Shown here: positions 35,801-45,681 of the stretch, one piece after another
Layout of the letters: each line of letters begins with the position of its first letter
Numbering within the stretch: position 1 is the first letter of the stretch
Source: Acholoe squamosa
Lineage: Eukaryota > Annelida > Polychaeta > Phyllodocida > Polynoidae
DNA length: 64,000 bases
Reading direction: 5' to 3'
Assembly (NCBI GenBank): GCA_949317995.1
Contig: OX439049.1
Location: 11,470,395-11,534,394 of the forward strand
The notes under the pieces: generated by a model
Seen by the model: only the letters and a program-made list of their open reading frames with translations
What the model was told of the DNA's origin: nothing
The model's database searches: none
Translations under genes and position numbers: made by a program

Positions 35801-37411
35801 AAACCTACCAAAGCCCCACCTGCCAGGAAAAATGTCACAAAAGACACTGCATCTACTAAGTCAAAGAACTCTGAGACAAAGAAGAATGACAAAAAGCAGA
35901 TTGTGCCTTTAAAGAAAAAGGTTGCCACTCCCACCAAGGCGAGAATAGGCCCTCCAAAGGAGCCTACACACCAAAACAAGAGTGACACACCCCAACAAAA
36001 GGCACAAGATAGGCCAATAGTCGATGAAAAAGAAAAAGAAAGAGACAGAATAAAACAACATGTGCTAGATATAAACCAATTACTGGATCAGATTCCCGAC
36101 ACATCCATCTCAGGTACAAACCTTGGCTTGGAACAAAGGAAGGACAAGGAACTATTGCCCCTCATACAATATCTTGAGGATGGGACCTTGCCTGCACCAA
36201 AAGCACAAGGAAATAGAATCATCAACCAAGGCCAGACATACACCTTGGTAAATTGTACATTAGTCCATATATGCCCCATAAATTGGAGAAAAACCAATAC
36301 TGTACCACTTCAAATTGTTATACCACAGCAATGGGTAACAAGTACACTACAGTATTTCCATGACTCACCTACCGGCGGCCATCTTGGTTCCAGTAGGATG
36401 CTGTCAGCACTCCGACCTAGGGTATATTGGAAGTCTATGCTAGCAGACACAACAAAATATGTTTCCACCTGCCACACATGCCTCACAGCAAAAAGGCAAG
36501 TACACTCACACAAAACACCAATGACAGTGAGAGAGTACATGGCTTCACCAATGAAGTTCCTAAACCTCGACGCGGTGGGACCACTTCCCACAACTGCCAG
36601 GGGAAACAAACATATACAAGTCTGCATAGATTATGCTACCAGATATGCAACAGCTTGGGCTACTACTGACTTAAAAGCTGAAACAACAGCAGCAGAGTTC
36701 TACAAGAATATAATTTGTCATCATGGAACACCAGCCACTCTTCAAACAGACAATGGAACATGTTATACAGGTGCAAAGTTCACAAAGTTGACCAAACACC
36801 TCAAGATCAAACATAAATTCTCCTCACCATACAGGCCACAATCAAATGGGCTTGTAGAGAGATTCAATGCTAGCATAGGCACAGCGCTCAGAGCATTCTG
36901 CTCAAAGCACCAAAACAATTGGGATTCATTTATTGAACCCATAACCTTTGCATTAAACAACACTGAATCCCAAACCACAGGATTCACCCCTTTCTTCCTA
37001 CTCCATGGAAGAAACCCAGCCACCCCAATGGACTTAGGGCTGGGAATACAGGAAGACATATCCACCGTAGCAGACCATGTAGCTAACATGATAACAAATC
37101 AAGATACCTCTAGGAGGAAAGCTATAGAAAGGGTCGCCAAGCTACAAAAGGAAAGGAAGGATAGATATGATAAGAAACTTACACCACAGGAAATCAAGGT
37201 CACCGACATGGTGTACCTAAACATACCAAGAATCCTGACCAATACAGAGTGTAAGAAACTTCAACCCCTTTTTATGGGACCATATGTTGTAGTAGATAGA
37301 CCTAGTTTGACAAGTGCCAAACTCAAAAACTTGGACACCAATCTATTGGTGGCCAGACCAGTGCACATAGACAGACTGAAAAAGGTTGTGGCTGGCTGTC
37401 AGAAACAATGA
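32849..37411 (+). CDS. pol: Pol of retroelement 1 (protease, RT, RNase H, integrase)
   Basis: Open frame of 1520 codons counted from 32849. It has no early ATG and is open back into the frameshift site, so it is probably made as Gag-Pol. Aspartic protease: LVDTGA at about 79-84 and VLGTDF at 152-157. RT: VTDFRYLN near 443, MPMGLATAPAGF near 514, YLDDIL at 544-549. RNase H: TDAS at 692, E734, YTDH at 758. Integrase: H1171, H1178, C1208 and C1211 zinc finger, then D1241, D1301 and E1337. Residues about 810-1070 form an unusually long lysine/proline-rich linker before integrase. No chromodomain seen. Confidence 0.9.
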   Translation: MRCDTPNTNNQSGLTKIQPETIASANLPSNRQRRPSVIHITPPDSSSKDTGESTKLSIVLLQNGCINANLYDVSDVQCLVDTGATITCVRQSFLMDLQKRFHIQLRKSKINIHLADGSVCHVRHSAMLNFRIQGVRFQYQFAVIPNLTQPVVLGTDFLSTTKSQIEFNVDPEQILKPIRAVRDFTIPPFSELAVLGKVTSTQSLQGKTGVVDKLQRNNNAPYLVQRAAVTPRENNKHPLVLLNTSRRPHKIKKGAIIALFQEVKESDLEKPQQVSDTTPHTDQSISAIRPEDVTQFSDTDSDCESTYADPEPNSIRLSEIAAIHSEAHDLEPELEENVPPKSVLTSKDQHDRLESLLTKYDDVFVGKDGDIGATHLYTHSIHVKPEAVPCHFLPYRQTPEKQAAIGEECERLVQQGILRECAEGPWASRSFLVQKSSGGHRLVTDFRYLNQNTINQALSTPRADDTLDMIGSLRPRVFSKLDAQQGFFQIPIRQEDQHKTAFIANDKKYVYERMPMGLATAPAGFCHLVTLILNKLKYKCALPYLDDILVLSPSIEQHFHDLEDVFNSLRVGKLKLKKSKCEYFIDRIDFLGMRVTPMGLQPSPTKVESIKTFPTPKSVKNVRSFTGLCQYFKKFIKGYAQIARPLYDLQTHLKAFVWTEDADNAFKTLKHALCTNALLRYPNYEKEFSLATDASNVSLGAVLSQRENEGVLRPVAFAGRTLSKHERNYNTTERELLGVVYGVLHFRHYLETRHFQLYTDHAALIPLLTNTGLTHRWARWALDIQQFSFTIQHVKGDDNIPPDAMSRREYPDSGPMTNPPPPPRRVRAASRTKFAKVTKKVPFKRDDPPNTIERPETPIRGILKQSTHYVFCHCEREYSQLFPDNDFEPIEFSSLNQIVKATPKEPPFTPPDSDDEDPEDTIYAITQATSKSVRFFEPMQGEETSNHLCPMTTRSKTREMIQEGIPKPPTQSQTILKEKKVTGNKPTKAPPARKNVTKDTASTKSKNSETKKNDKKQIVPLKKKVATPTKARIGPPKEPTHQNKSDTPQQKAQDRPIVDEKEKERDRIKQHVLDINQLLDQIPDTSISGTNLGLEQRKDKELLPLIQYLEDGTLPAPKAQGNRIINQGQTYTLVNCTLVHICPINWRKTNTVPLQIVIPQQWVTSTLQYFHDSPTGGHLGSSRMLSALRPRVYWKSMLADTTKYVSTCHTCLTAKRQVHSHKTPMTVREYMASPMKFLNLDAVGPLPTTARGNKHIQVCIDYATRYATAWATTDLKAETTAAEFYKNIICHHGTPATLQTDNGTCYTGAKFTKLTKHLKIKHKFSSPYRPQSNGLVERFNASIGTALRAFCSKHQNNWDSFIEPITFALNNTESQTTGFTPFFLLHGRNPATPMDLGLGIQEDISTVADHVANMITNQDTSRRKAIERVAKLQKERKDRYDKKLTPQEIKVTDMVYLNIPRILTNTECKKLQPLFMGPYVVVDRPSLTSAKLKNLDTNLLVARPVHIDRLKKVVAGCQKQ

Positions 37412-38393
37412 ATTTGCACACAGGCTTATTCCACATGAAGCCAAATACTACAACAAAATTGTAAGGAACAAAAATGATATCACCCTTACAAGAGAAACCA
37501 CAGGCATAGGCCCTATCAAGCCTAGGCCTGCACACCACATACTAAGAAAAACATCTAGGTGTGGTGCAGTTTCAAGAAATTAGAAACAGATTGAGATACC
37601 AAAAGAACATAAGATTTTCAAAATGTATTACAAATTCTCTTCATCCACACATAAGACATGTGTGACTGATAATGAATTACTTATATGTATATAAAGCCAA
37701 TCAAATTTGTAAATATATCAGTAGGTTATTGCCTCTGAATGGTCAAAGACTGGGACCCTCCAAGTAAAGCAGACATGAAGTCTAAGAAGAGTAAAGGGTA
37801 ACACATAGGAGTGTCTAAAGCCTAATCCCCACATGAAAGAGCGCGCTATGCCAACACAGCAGTCTATAGAGATCAATTGACCTTATAAGCTACACTCAGA
37901 CAACTGTCTAGACGGTCATGAATGGCTGTCCTGGATGACAGGAGGAGCTAATTACCAGTACACAGATTACACAATAGAACCCCACAGTTGCAGACACTGG
38001 AGATTAGGTACATGACTCCAGAGAAACAATACCAGGCCCACAATGGATGTGGGTAGGGTAGGCTACATAAGAAGCACTGTGGACCATAGCCCACCATCAG
38101 TCTTCATCCAGCTGCAGTCTGGAACACAAGTCTACAGGACCCCACTTGGGAATTAGCCAGCCCACTTCTCCATTAGGAGAGGCTGCACTAGGATAAAGAA
38201 CACACCTACTTCACCTTCAAACTGACCTTACCATTTACTGGTCAATCTCTATAGACTCACCGGACATATTGCCAAGACAGCTCAATCTTGCAAAGGTACA
38301 GTTTGAACCACTTCATTTAAAGTGTTGCACCATACACTTAGACTTTACCAGCACCAAATGACTACAAATTTGACAAGACTTTAAACAGCAAAC
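37412..38393 (+). other. pol-env intergenic segment of retroelement 1
   Basis: About 980 bp without a supported ORF. Env begins downstream, so expression by splicing is likely, but I cannot pick the acceptor with confidence. Confidence 0.5.
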
Positions 38394-41036
38394 TTGCTTT
38401 ACACAAGCACCATGGGGAGACTGAGAGTTTCACCCATACTGCTAACTATGCTGTTATTATATACTATAGAACCACTTACTGCAGGTTATACACCTGTGGT
38501 GAGACAAAACATAGGAGTAGTATTCAAACCTAGCCCTCAACCATTGGTCAATGGACATACAACCACAACACTATTGTTAGCTATCCCCTACAAGATACCT
38601 CGGGCACCCGTTACCCAAGGATCCATAAGGGATAGAATACTCCATTTGACCACTCCTACTCTACAGGATCATACCTCTGGTCAAATTATCCAACAGGCCA
38701 AAGAGCTTGACACCTTGCTGGAAATAGCAGACAAGGAGATAAATGAAACATTAGCCTCCATCAAATTGTTCCTATCCAACCCCATAAACACTTTGGACAA
38801 GGCCAAAAGAGAGGCCATACTGGGTTTTCTAGCACCCCTGTTTCGCGGTGTGCTAGGTCTAGCCACAGTAGAAGATGTAAACCAAGTAATGGGACAGCTC
38901 AAGAACATAGATGAAATACTAAGAAAATTTGCTAAACAAGATCAGGAAGCAGCTAGTCTCATTGAAAAGATCACAGACAGACAAGATAAGTTTGTTAAAG
39001 CATACATCCAAGATAAGAAGGTACTGGACAGCACAATCAACACCATAGGTGACACCGTCAACCTGTGGGCCTCTAACATGTCCAGGTCACTTGACTCATA
39101 TTCAAGGCACGAGAAAACTCAAAGGGAAAAGATGCAAGTATTAAATGATGCATTAATTATCATAGCAGCAAGAATGAATACAGTTCAATCACTGCAAAGG
39201 ACAAACGCAGCCCTGAGGATGCTATCATCAGGGATCCTAACCCCTGATATAGTACCACCCTCAGACCTTGCTAGATACTTAATTGACATTAATAGCAAAC
39301 TTAGGATTACACACCCTGGAGCACAAGTCGCAATTAATGACTTAGATTTCTATTATTCACAGAAGCTGACCTCATACACGTACTCAGCTCACCATATATA
39401 TATTCATCTGGACATTATAATTCAATCTACCACCTCGACCTTCAAACTGTACCAAATGATTACATCACCCATGCCTATAGACACACAGGAGACCCCCACC
39501 AGAGGAGTCACCAAATTACAAACCACAACTGAGTTTCTAGCAGTATCTTACGACGAATCATTATTCATCGAATTGGACTCAGCAGATATGCAGGCATGTG
39601 AAGGTACTACAGTAAAGGTATGCAGAGATGTAAATGGTAGAATTTATAAACACAGGCCTACATGCCCTGTAGCCATTTTTACTAACCAGGCTCAACAGAT
39701 TAAGGAACATTGCAAGTTTACAGTTTCACCACTGCAAGCACCTACCACCCATGCTATTTCCATTTCAGAAGATGAGTATCTGGTCACTACTAATGAACCC
39801 CATTACTTTATCAACTGCCATGGTAAAACGTCTGAAACTCGAAAAGCCCAGTCCTACTCAATCATAGGTGTACCCTGTGGGTGCACAATCAGTGTAGGAG
39901 AATTTTCTCTTCCAAACACAAGGTTGCCCTGTAACTCAACCTTATCATTTCATTACATTCTCAAGACAATTAATTTACCATTCATGGCAGCACTTAACCA
40001 AATTTCTGAAACCAAACCAGATGAAAGAGAGAATCTTCCAAATTTCCCAGTAGTAAACCTTTCTAGAACCTTAGAAAAACTACAGGAAAATCCGATCATG
40101 GATGATATTACTCAACTAAATTTAGAGCCCTTTGCCAAAACATTATTAAAAGATGCCTCCAACCTTAATAAGAAAATGGAAACGCGCTACGAGGAATCAT
40201 ACCTACGTCGAGTTACAGAGCATCCAATCTTCCAAAGCTTAGCACTCATCCTAGGGATATCAGCTCACATTTTTATAGTATACATACTACTCAAACTGTA
40301 CAGACTAGGAGGGACTGTAGCCTACCTGCCTACAGCCAAAGCATTCAGACTAGTCACCGAGCTGCCCCTACACAAATTGCTCCCAGATAAGAATCCTACC
40401 AAATTAACCCCTACAGAGGAAACCCACACCCCTTTTCTCACAATTCAGGAAACTCACACCCTGATAATTGCTATATTATTCACCCTGACCATCTACTCAG
40501 CCTACAGAATAATGAAGTACCTTAAGAAATTTGCACAGACACACTGTGGCAAGAAAAATGTGGCCAAGCGCACAAATCCCACAATATATTTTAAAATATA
40601 TTGTGGAGACCCGAACTTCGCGCTACCCCTGAGGCCAATACCACATGAATTTGATGAGATTAAATCAGCAGCTGCCCCGACCTATAAAGATATAGTGGTT
40701 AAAACCTTCCCACTACCTAAGGATATATTTACCTGGAATGGACCAGCAGTTATAACAACACAGAGAGGAGAATTTGCTTATCACCTCCCTCAGGTGATAC
40801 ACCTACCTTGGCGCACTAGGTTCAGTACCATACCAGCCCTTAAGAACAAAGGACTGTACTACTCCATGCTTCTCCAGAATGATTGTGGCACCAGCCCGGT
40901 GACCATGACAGCACTGGAAAATACAACAGATATAATTATTGACGAACAACAGGAGGAGACCGCAAGGTCAAACATGCAGACTATTGCTAATTTTCTAAAC
41001 CACCAGCCCTCCCCGGTGACTGTGGAAACAGCCTAG
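38394..41036 (+). CDS. env: Env-like glycoprotein of retroelement 1 (baculovirus F/errantivirus type)
   Basis: 880 residues, intact. Hydrophobic signal peptide at about 8-30 (a second Met at residue 7 may be the start). A basic KAKRE site near 137-141 is followed by a hydrophobic segment at 142-157, like the cleavage site and fusion peptide of F-type proteins. Heptad-rich helices follow to about 300, with a GILTPDIVPPSDL stretch typical of that family. Cysteines lie at 402, 410, 424, 440, 475, 495, 497 and 513. There are two C-terminal membrane segments, about 613-635 and 689-707, and a 170-residue tail. The double membrane span and long tail are unusual. Family assignment is from motif order only. 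Confidence 0.7.
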   Translation: MLYTSTMGRLRVSPILLTMLLLYTIEPLTAGYTPVVRQNIGVVFKPSPQPLVNGHTTTTLLLAIPYKIPRAPVTQGSIRDRILHLTTPTLQDHTSGQIIQQAKELDTLLEIADKEINETLASIKLFLSNPINTLDKAKREAILGFLAPLFRGVLGLATVEDVNQVMGQLKNIDEILRKFAKQDQEAASLIEKITDRQDKFVKAYIQDKKVLDSTINTIGDTVNLWASNMSRSLDSYSRHEKTQREKMQVLNDALIIIAARMNTVQSLQRTNAALRMLSSGILTPDIVPPSDLARYLIDINSKLRITHPGAQVAINDLDFYYSQKLTSYTYSAHHIYIHLDIIIQSTTSTFKLYQMITSPMPIDTQETPTRGVTKLQTTTEFLAVSYDESLFIELDSADMQACEGTTVKVCRDVNGRIYKHRPTCPVAIFTNQAQQIKEHCKFTVSPLQAPTTHAISISEDEYLVTTNEPHYFINCHGKTSETRKAQSYSIIGVPCGCTISVGEFSLPNTRLPCNSTLSFHYILKTINLPFMAALNQISETKPDERENLPNFPVVNLSRTLEKLQENPIMDDITQLNLEPFAKTLLKDASNLNKKMETRYEESYLRRVTEHPIFQSLALILGISAHIFIVYILLKLYRLGGTVAYLPTAKAFRLVTELPLHKLLPDKNPTKLTPTEETHTPFLTIQETHTLIIAILFTLTIYSAYRIMKYLKKFAQTHCGKKNVAKRTNPTIYFKIYCGDPNFALPLRPIPHEFDEIKSAAAPTYKDIVVKTFPLPKDIFTWNGPAVITTQRGEFAYHLPQVIHLPWRTRFSTIPALKNKGLYYSMLLQNDCGTSPVTMTALENTTDIIIDEQQEETARSNMQTIANFLNHQPSPVTVETA

Positions 41037-41185
41037 ACTGCCCACAGCCTAGACTGCCCCCAGTCCACCACCAGGAGACAACATATCAGAGACAGTATTC
41101 AGAACTTTTCGGACAATTTGCCGGCCCTGAAAAGGGCCTTTGGGATGGCGGGTTTTTACACCCTAGGTTTCAGTCAGTCGGGATC

Positions 41186-41665
41186 CTACCACAGATCCTC
41201 GGGTTCAACATCGATGGGAGAGTCCGAGTCCGAGTCCGAGCCATACATATGGCCGTGATCCTGTTCCCACTCAACGAGCCGGGCCTCCATCATCCCCAGT
41301 CCATACTCGGCGGCCATGGATGGATCCCCGGATGCCGCGAGATCGATGAAGGACACGGCCAACAAATAATCCCACAAGACTCGCTCCCGCGGTCCGAAGT
41401 TCGAGTCCATGGGCCAGAACCCTAGATTACTCAAGGCCCTAGCCAAAAGGGCCACAGTGGCCCCCCGACGCAAGGCTGAGCCCAAGAAATATTGGCAGGA
41501 ATACATGTCCACCAACACATCTCCATGCTCACTGATCTCTCTACAATTCCTCACTATGTAACCATAATGTATGGTCTGGTTGGCCTCCACCAGAGCCCTA
41601 GCCGGACTCCCCACCACCATCACCTGGGAGACAGGCAAAGCAAAGATAGTTTGAAGGTGGGCCAT
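41186..41665 (-). CDS. antisense ORF between env and 3' LTR of retroelement 1
   Basis: A 159-residue ORF on the strand opposite gag-pol-env. The start ATG at 41665 stands in ACACCATGG, an excellent Kozak context; the frame stays open further upstream but that part looks non-coding. The protein looks globular (VMVVGSPARALVEANQ, LARALSNLGFWPMDSNFGP, RVLWDYLLAVSFIDLAA) and ends in a very acidic SDSDSDSPIDVEPEDLW tail. No family recognised. The position recalls antisense genes driven from the 3' LTR, such as HBZ of HTLV-1, but homology is not claimed. Confidence 0.5.
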   Translation of the reverse strand: MAHLQTIFALPVSQVMVVGSPARALVEANQTIHYGYIVRNCREISEHGDVLVDMYSCQYFLGSALRRGATVALLARALSNLGFWPMDSNFGPRERVLWDYLLAVSFIDLAASGDPSMAAEYGLGMMEARLVEWEQDHGHMYGSDSDSDSPIDVEPEDLW

Positions 41666-42439
41666 GGTGTGACAGCAGAGGTTTCCAGTGAGGAAATGAT
41701 ACTCCAATACCAGCCACCCACTCCTTAAATGGACACACACACCCCCCCCCCCACCCTGAACTGTCCACTGACACCAAGCTAGGCACTGCCACAGACACAT
41801 GCCAGAATCTGGCACCTAACACCTCAAGTGCCACCACTGCATGAGCACATCAGGGAGGAGACTCACATCTCACTCCTGACACACCTCCACTGTCAATGAA
41901 ATTATCAAAGTATTAGAAAAATTTTAGAAAAAAATACACAGCCACTTGTTGATGTATAATATGAAAATCTATGGTATTCTCACAAAATCGATGATTAATG
42001 CGCACATATACGTGCAAAATTGCGAAATTGCAATTTAAAAATTGTAAATTGTACAAATCCAACACAAATATACATGAATGCAGGTAGATAACTAAGACAG
42101 TTTTTGTACCCACTAGCACTTGTATACTATGCCAAGATTTACTTAAAGTAACACACTTTAGGTATCCAAGAAAATTGTTGAAAAATGAATGAAAAAAAAA
42201 ATTTGTTGAGAAAAATTGTTGACATGAAAAATGTTTACTTAAGATACTCACCAAATAATCTCTTTCAGGGACACATACTCAAGAAGGCTAGGGAAAAGTC
42301 AATTAAGCAGCGGCCCACTGCCGAAATTGCCAATTAATACACCTATATAGCAAAATCAAAGAGTAACTCAGAGACAAACAAGCCTATTGTACATAAAGTA
42401 CTTTGTTTTTCCGGTCCTCGGAAAAATTTGTCTCAAATC

Positions 42440-43110
42440 CCAAAAAATTGTAGAGTGTAAACTAGATTGTACGTTTGTACCCAATTTGCACACAGAATTG
42501 TATGTTTGCACACCAGATTGTACGCTTGTACCCAATTTGCACACTAAAATTGTATGTTTGCACACTAGATTGTAAGTTTGTACCCAATTTACACACTTGA
42601 ATTGTATGTTGCACATTATACTGTATGTCTGTACCCAATTCATACACTGAAATCAGATTTTTTTTTAGAAACCAACATTTCTATGTGTATCCAAGCTGTA
42701 CGCAAAAAATTATATATTTGTACACCAAAAATTGCCAAATGCACGCAAAATTATATATTGGCATACTAAAACTGTCAAATGTACGCAAAAAATTATATAT
42801 TTGTACACCAAAAATTGCCAAATGCACGCGAAATTATATATTTGCATACTAAAATTGCCAAATGTACGCGAAATTATATATTTGCACACTAAAATTGCCA
42901 AATGTACGCGAAATTGTATATTTGCACACTAAAATTGCTAAATGTACGCGAAATTATATATTTGCACACTAAAATTGCCAAATATACGCGAAAATTATAT
43001 ATTTGCACACTTAAATTGCCAAATGTACGCAAAAATTATAGATTTGCATACTGAAATTGTCAATTGAACGCAATTACACGCGAAATTGTAAATTTGCACA
43101 CTAAAATTGT
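42440..43110. repeat. AT-rich tandem array before the 3' LTR of retroelement 1
   Basis: From about 42690 to 43110 there are roughly ten units of 40 bp, built from AAATGTACGCGAAATTATAT and ATTTGCACACTAAAATTGCC. A looser relative with TTGTACCCAATTTGCACAC precedes it (42440-42660). Small ORFs here are repeat by-products. Confidence 0.85.
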
Positions 43111-43452
43111 CATTTATGTTCAATTTGCACGCTAAATTGAACATTGAATGCCAAAATCACACACTATTTGCCAAATTGTATGTTGTACATAAAAATGGAA
43201 AATTGTACCCAAAATTAATGTTACATAAGCAAATAAGCTCAGGTATGGTAAGATATAGAAACTCGGAAATGTACTTATACCCAGGAGAAAATTGTTTATA
43301 CTGACAAAGCTCTACCACAAAAATAAAATTGCATTTGAAGCACTCCCCATCACTTCAAATCCTCTTACAAACAGTATATAACTCCAAAATAAGGTAAAAA
43401 TTGTATAAATTGTACATTCCCTCGGCGAAATGACGGAGTTTCGCATTCTCTC

Positions 43453-43465
43453 GGGGGAGAGGGAG
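43453..43465 (+). promoter_or_regulatory. polypurine tract of retroelement 1
   Basis: GGGGGAGAGGGAG lies five bases before the 3' LTR, as expected for the plus-strand primer site. Confidence 0.65.
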
Positions 43466-43470
43466 TATTC

Positions 43471-44820
43471 TATGATATACCATTTTATTATTCCATAAAT
43501 TGTAACATATTTTGTATTAATCAAAGGATATCTATAAAATTAATACATAGGTTGGTTCTAAGAGCTATAAGAGCGCTCAAACTTTGTATAAGAGCGTTCA
43601 TGCCCCACTGCACACCAGCCAGGTCAGTTACAAACACACTCTCTGACATCAAAGGCTCCGACCTAATGGTTCACTGCACAATATAATAAAAATGAGGGTC
43701 TCAGTGTGCGACCTCATGGTCCAGTGCACAAACTAATAAGTTGTAAGTGAATGCAACCGGCCGTCACGGGTGCCTGAGCACCGCTGACGCCGTCATGAGT
43801 GTCTGAGCACTCTAATAACTGAACAATGGGTTACATAAGCACGACGCCATAACCGTCCGGTCGCTCTAGCGTCGCTCCTGAGCAAGCTAGGTCAAATATC
43901 AAAGCATTTATGGAAAGCCCATAATTAGACGGTCAGAATGAGCCCAAGATCAAGGCGGAACTCCCATTATTAGGAAGTTATGCTATGGAGACTGAATGGA
44001 GCTCCGAGTGCACTACAGACAAACCGGCGGGAGTTACGCGCCTATCCAGCGGGCAGTTCAAACTTGGCATATTCAACTCCGCGCATGCGCAAAATGGCGG
44101 CTGTAGCTGCGTAAACGACCGAGTTATGAGGGTTTGAAATTACAGAACCGACCAAGACAATGGGGAACACAGCGGCGCCCATGGGGGTCCTTTGTGCACT
44201 CAGTGACACATGAAAGGCTCCCCTCTAACAATTGTAGAGTTAGGCAGATGCTACTGGCCCCAGTCAGTCTGGAGGTGCTTTTCCAAGATTTGCTACAAAT
44301 AGCCTGTCTGCACCTCCAGGAAGACAGAACACCAAGAACCGCTCTAGAGGTAACATCTCCAGTCATCTCCTACTACCTGCTATACCACTGCACTATGGTG
44401 AAACTATGCTAGACAGGCATTGGTTTCTATCATTAGTGGCCAGGGGGTATCTTCCTCAAGACTTCCGCCAGAGGGTAAAGTTATTCATTATTACATTATC
44501 ACTCTAAGCAGCAGGTCAGGAGCTAGGTGTGGGAACCCACCTAGAACTATGCTGGACATTGTATTATTATTACCTCACAGGTGGAGTGGAACAGAACATT
44601 ATACCTTATAACTTACTGTATATTTACTGTATGTACAAATTACCTACATACTAATTACTGTATGATTGATATTTCTTACATGTTGCCTAAAGCTGAATAA
44701 ACCAGTGACAACTGGAAATAACACTACTTTATGAGAGCTTAATGTACTTACACTATATACCACTAGTCTTATGATATTTCTCATATGACAACTTGATCAT
44801 GCACAATAACTAGTATGACA
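43471..44820 (+). repeat. 3' LTR of retroelement 1
   Basis: 1350 bp, the same sequence as 28870-30164 apart from about ten transitions, a one-base indel and the 55-bp segment near 43911-43965 that is missing from the 5' copy. Confidence 0.9.
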
Positions 44821-44979
44821 CTCCACCAAACATGCAAGGTGCTCCACCAAACATGTAAGCTTGATTTATTGATTTATTTGTCACAGCATGATGCATAAAT
44901 GTAGCACCTTATATTCAATTCATGTCTAAAATGATCCTTCATGCATCATTCTGGTACAAATTGTTTTTGCACGGCATAG

Positions 44980-45163
44980 AATGGCACGTGGGATGACAAA
45001 TAAGTATACCTGGATTGGCGGCACAGATCAGTATGAAGAAGGGACCTGGAAGTGGCTTGATGGGAGTGGTGATGATATCAACCCCTGGCCAGCTTATGCA
45101 GGATCAGATGTACATTCAGAGACTGAACAAGACTGCGTAGGAATATCAGTGAGTGAACAGTAG
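44980..45163 (+). pseudogene. gene 2 exon 6: truncated second half of CTLD2
   Basis: Starts after AG like gene 1 exon 6 and encodes MARGMTNKYTWIGGTD, TWKWLDGSG, NPWPAYAG and DCVGIS. The frame then meets TAG (45161-45163) and homology to gene 1 ends. The third and fourth CTLD cysteines and the normal donor are gone. A cryptic donor, TCA|GTGAGT at 45149, exists but would shift the frame into exon 7. Confidence 0.8.
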
Positions 45164-45681
45164 CCAAATACCACATTTAACTCTTTAAGGGCAGAGCAAA
45201 AATGGCCATGTGGACGGCCTCTGAAAAAAGTATAATTCCTAGAGGATGAGCTTACTTTCAGTTCCTATACAAATCCTATTTAATGGGTATCGACTATAGT
45301 CGACGCTAGGCCTACCTCGGTATTGACTATAATCAACGCTAGCCCTCAATGGGTTTTAATAACCATGACAACAACCATTGCAGCAACAGCTTAGGAAGTT
45401 GGACTTCACTTTCCTCTCAAAGTTTTAGAGGGAATTGCCTGTAAATGTCAACCAAAGGTTAACCAAAAATATTGGAGACACCTACTTCAGAACAACCCCA
45501 TGGTTCAGAAAATATTCATATTTAAAGCAATGTACACAGAAAACCCCCCTTCTGGACTATTAGGATAGATATACACAAAAATCCGAGTGAAAACATCAAA
45601 ATCAACTGATATGATGAAGCTTAACTTATACAATAGGCACGTTTATATCAGTTCACAGTCTAAACGTTTTGTATTTCAAAG

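Larger units (their letters stand above)
28870..44820 (+). mobile_element. retroelement 1: env-bearing Ty3/gypsy-like LTR element
   Basis: A 15,951-bp element with LTRs at 28870-30164 and 43471-44820, gag, pol and env in + orientation, and PR-RT-RNase H-integrase order (Ty3/gypsy type). A 4-bp target duplication, CTCC, flanks it. All three main ORFs look intact. About ten LTR substitutions, all transitions by eye, plus a 55-bp deletion in the 5' LTR suggest a fairly recent insertion. It has the same direction as the host lectin gene, so the LTR poly(A) signal could truncate the host transcript. Confidence 0.9.

Noticed and set aside
42368-42932. Cys/Tyr-rich small ORFs
   Set aside because: By-products of the AT-rich tandem array before the 3' LTR.
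45149-45154. Cryptic donor GTGAGT as a rescue of gene 2 exon 6
   Set aside because: Its use would leave phase 0 and shift exon 7 out of frame, and CTLD2 would still lack its last cysteines.
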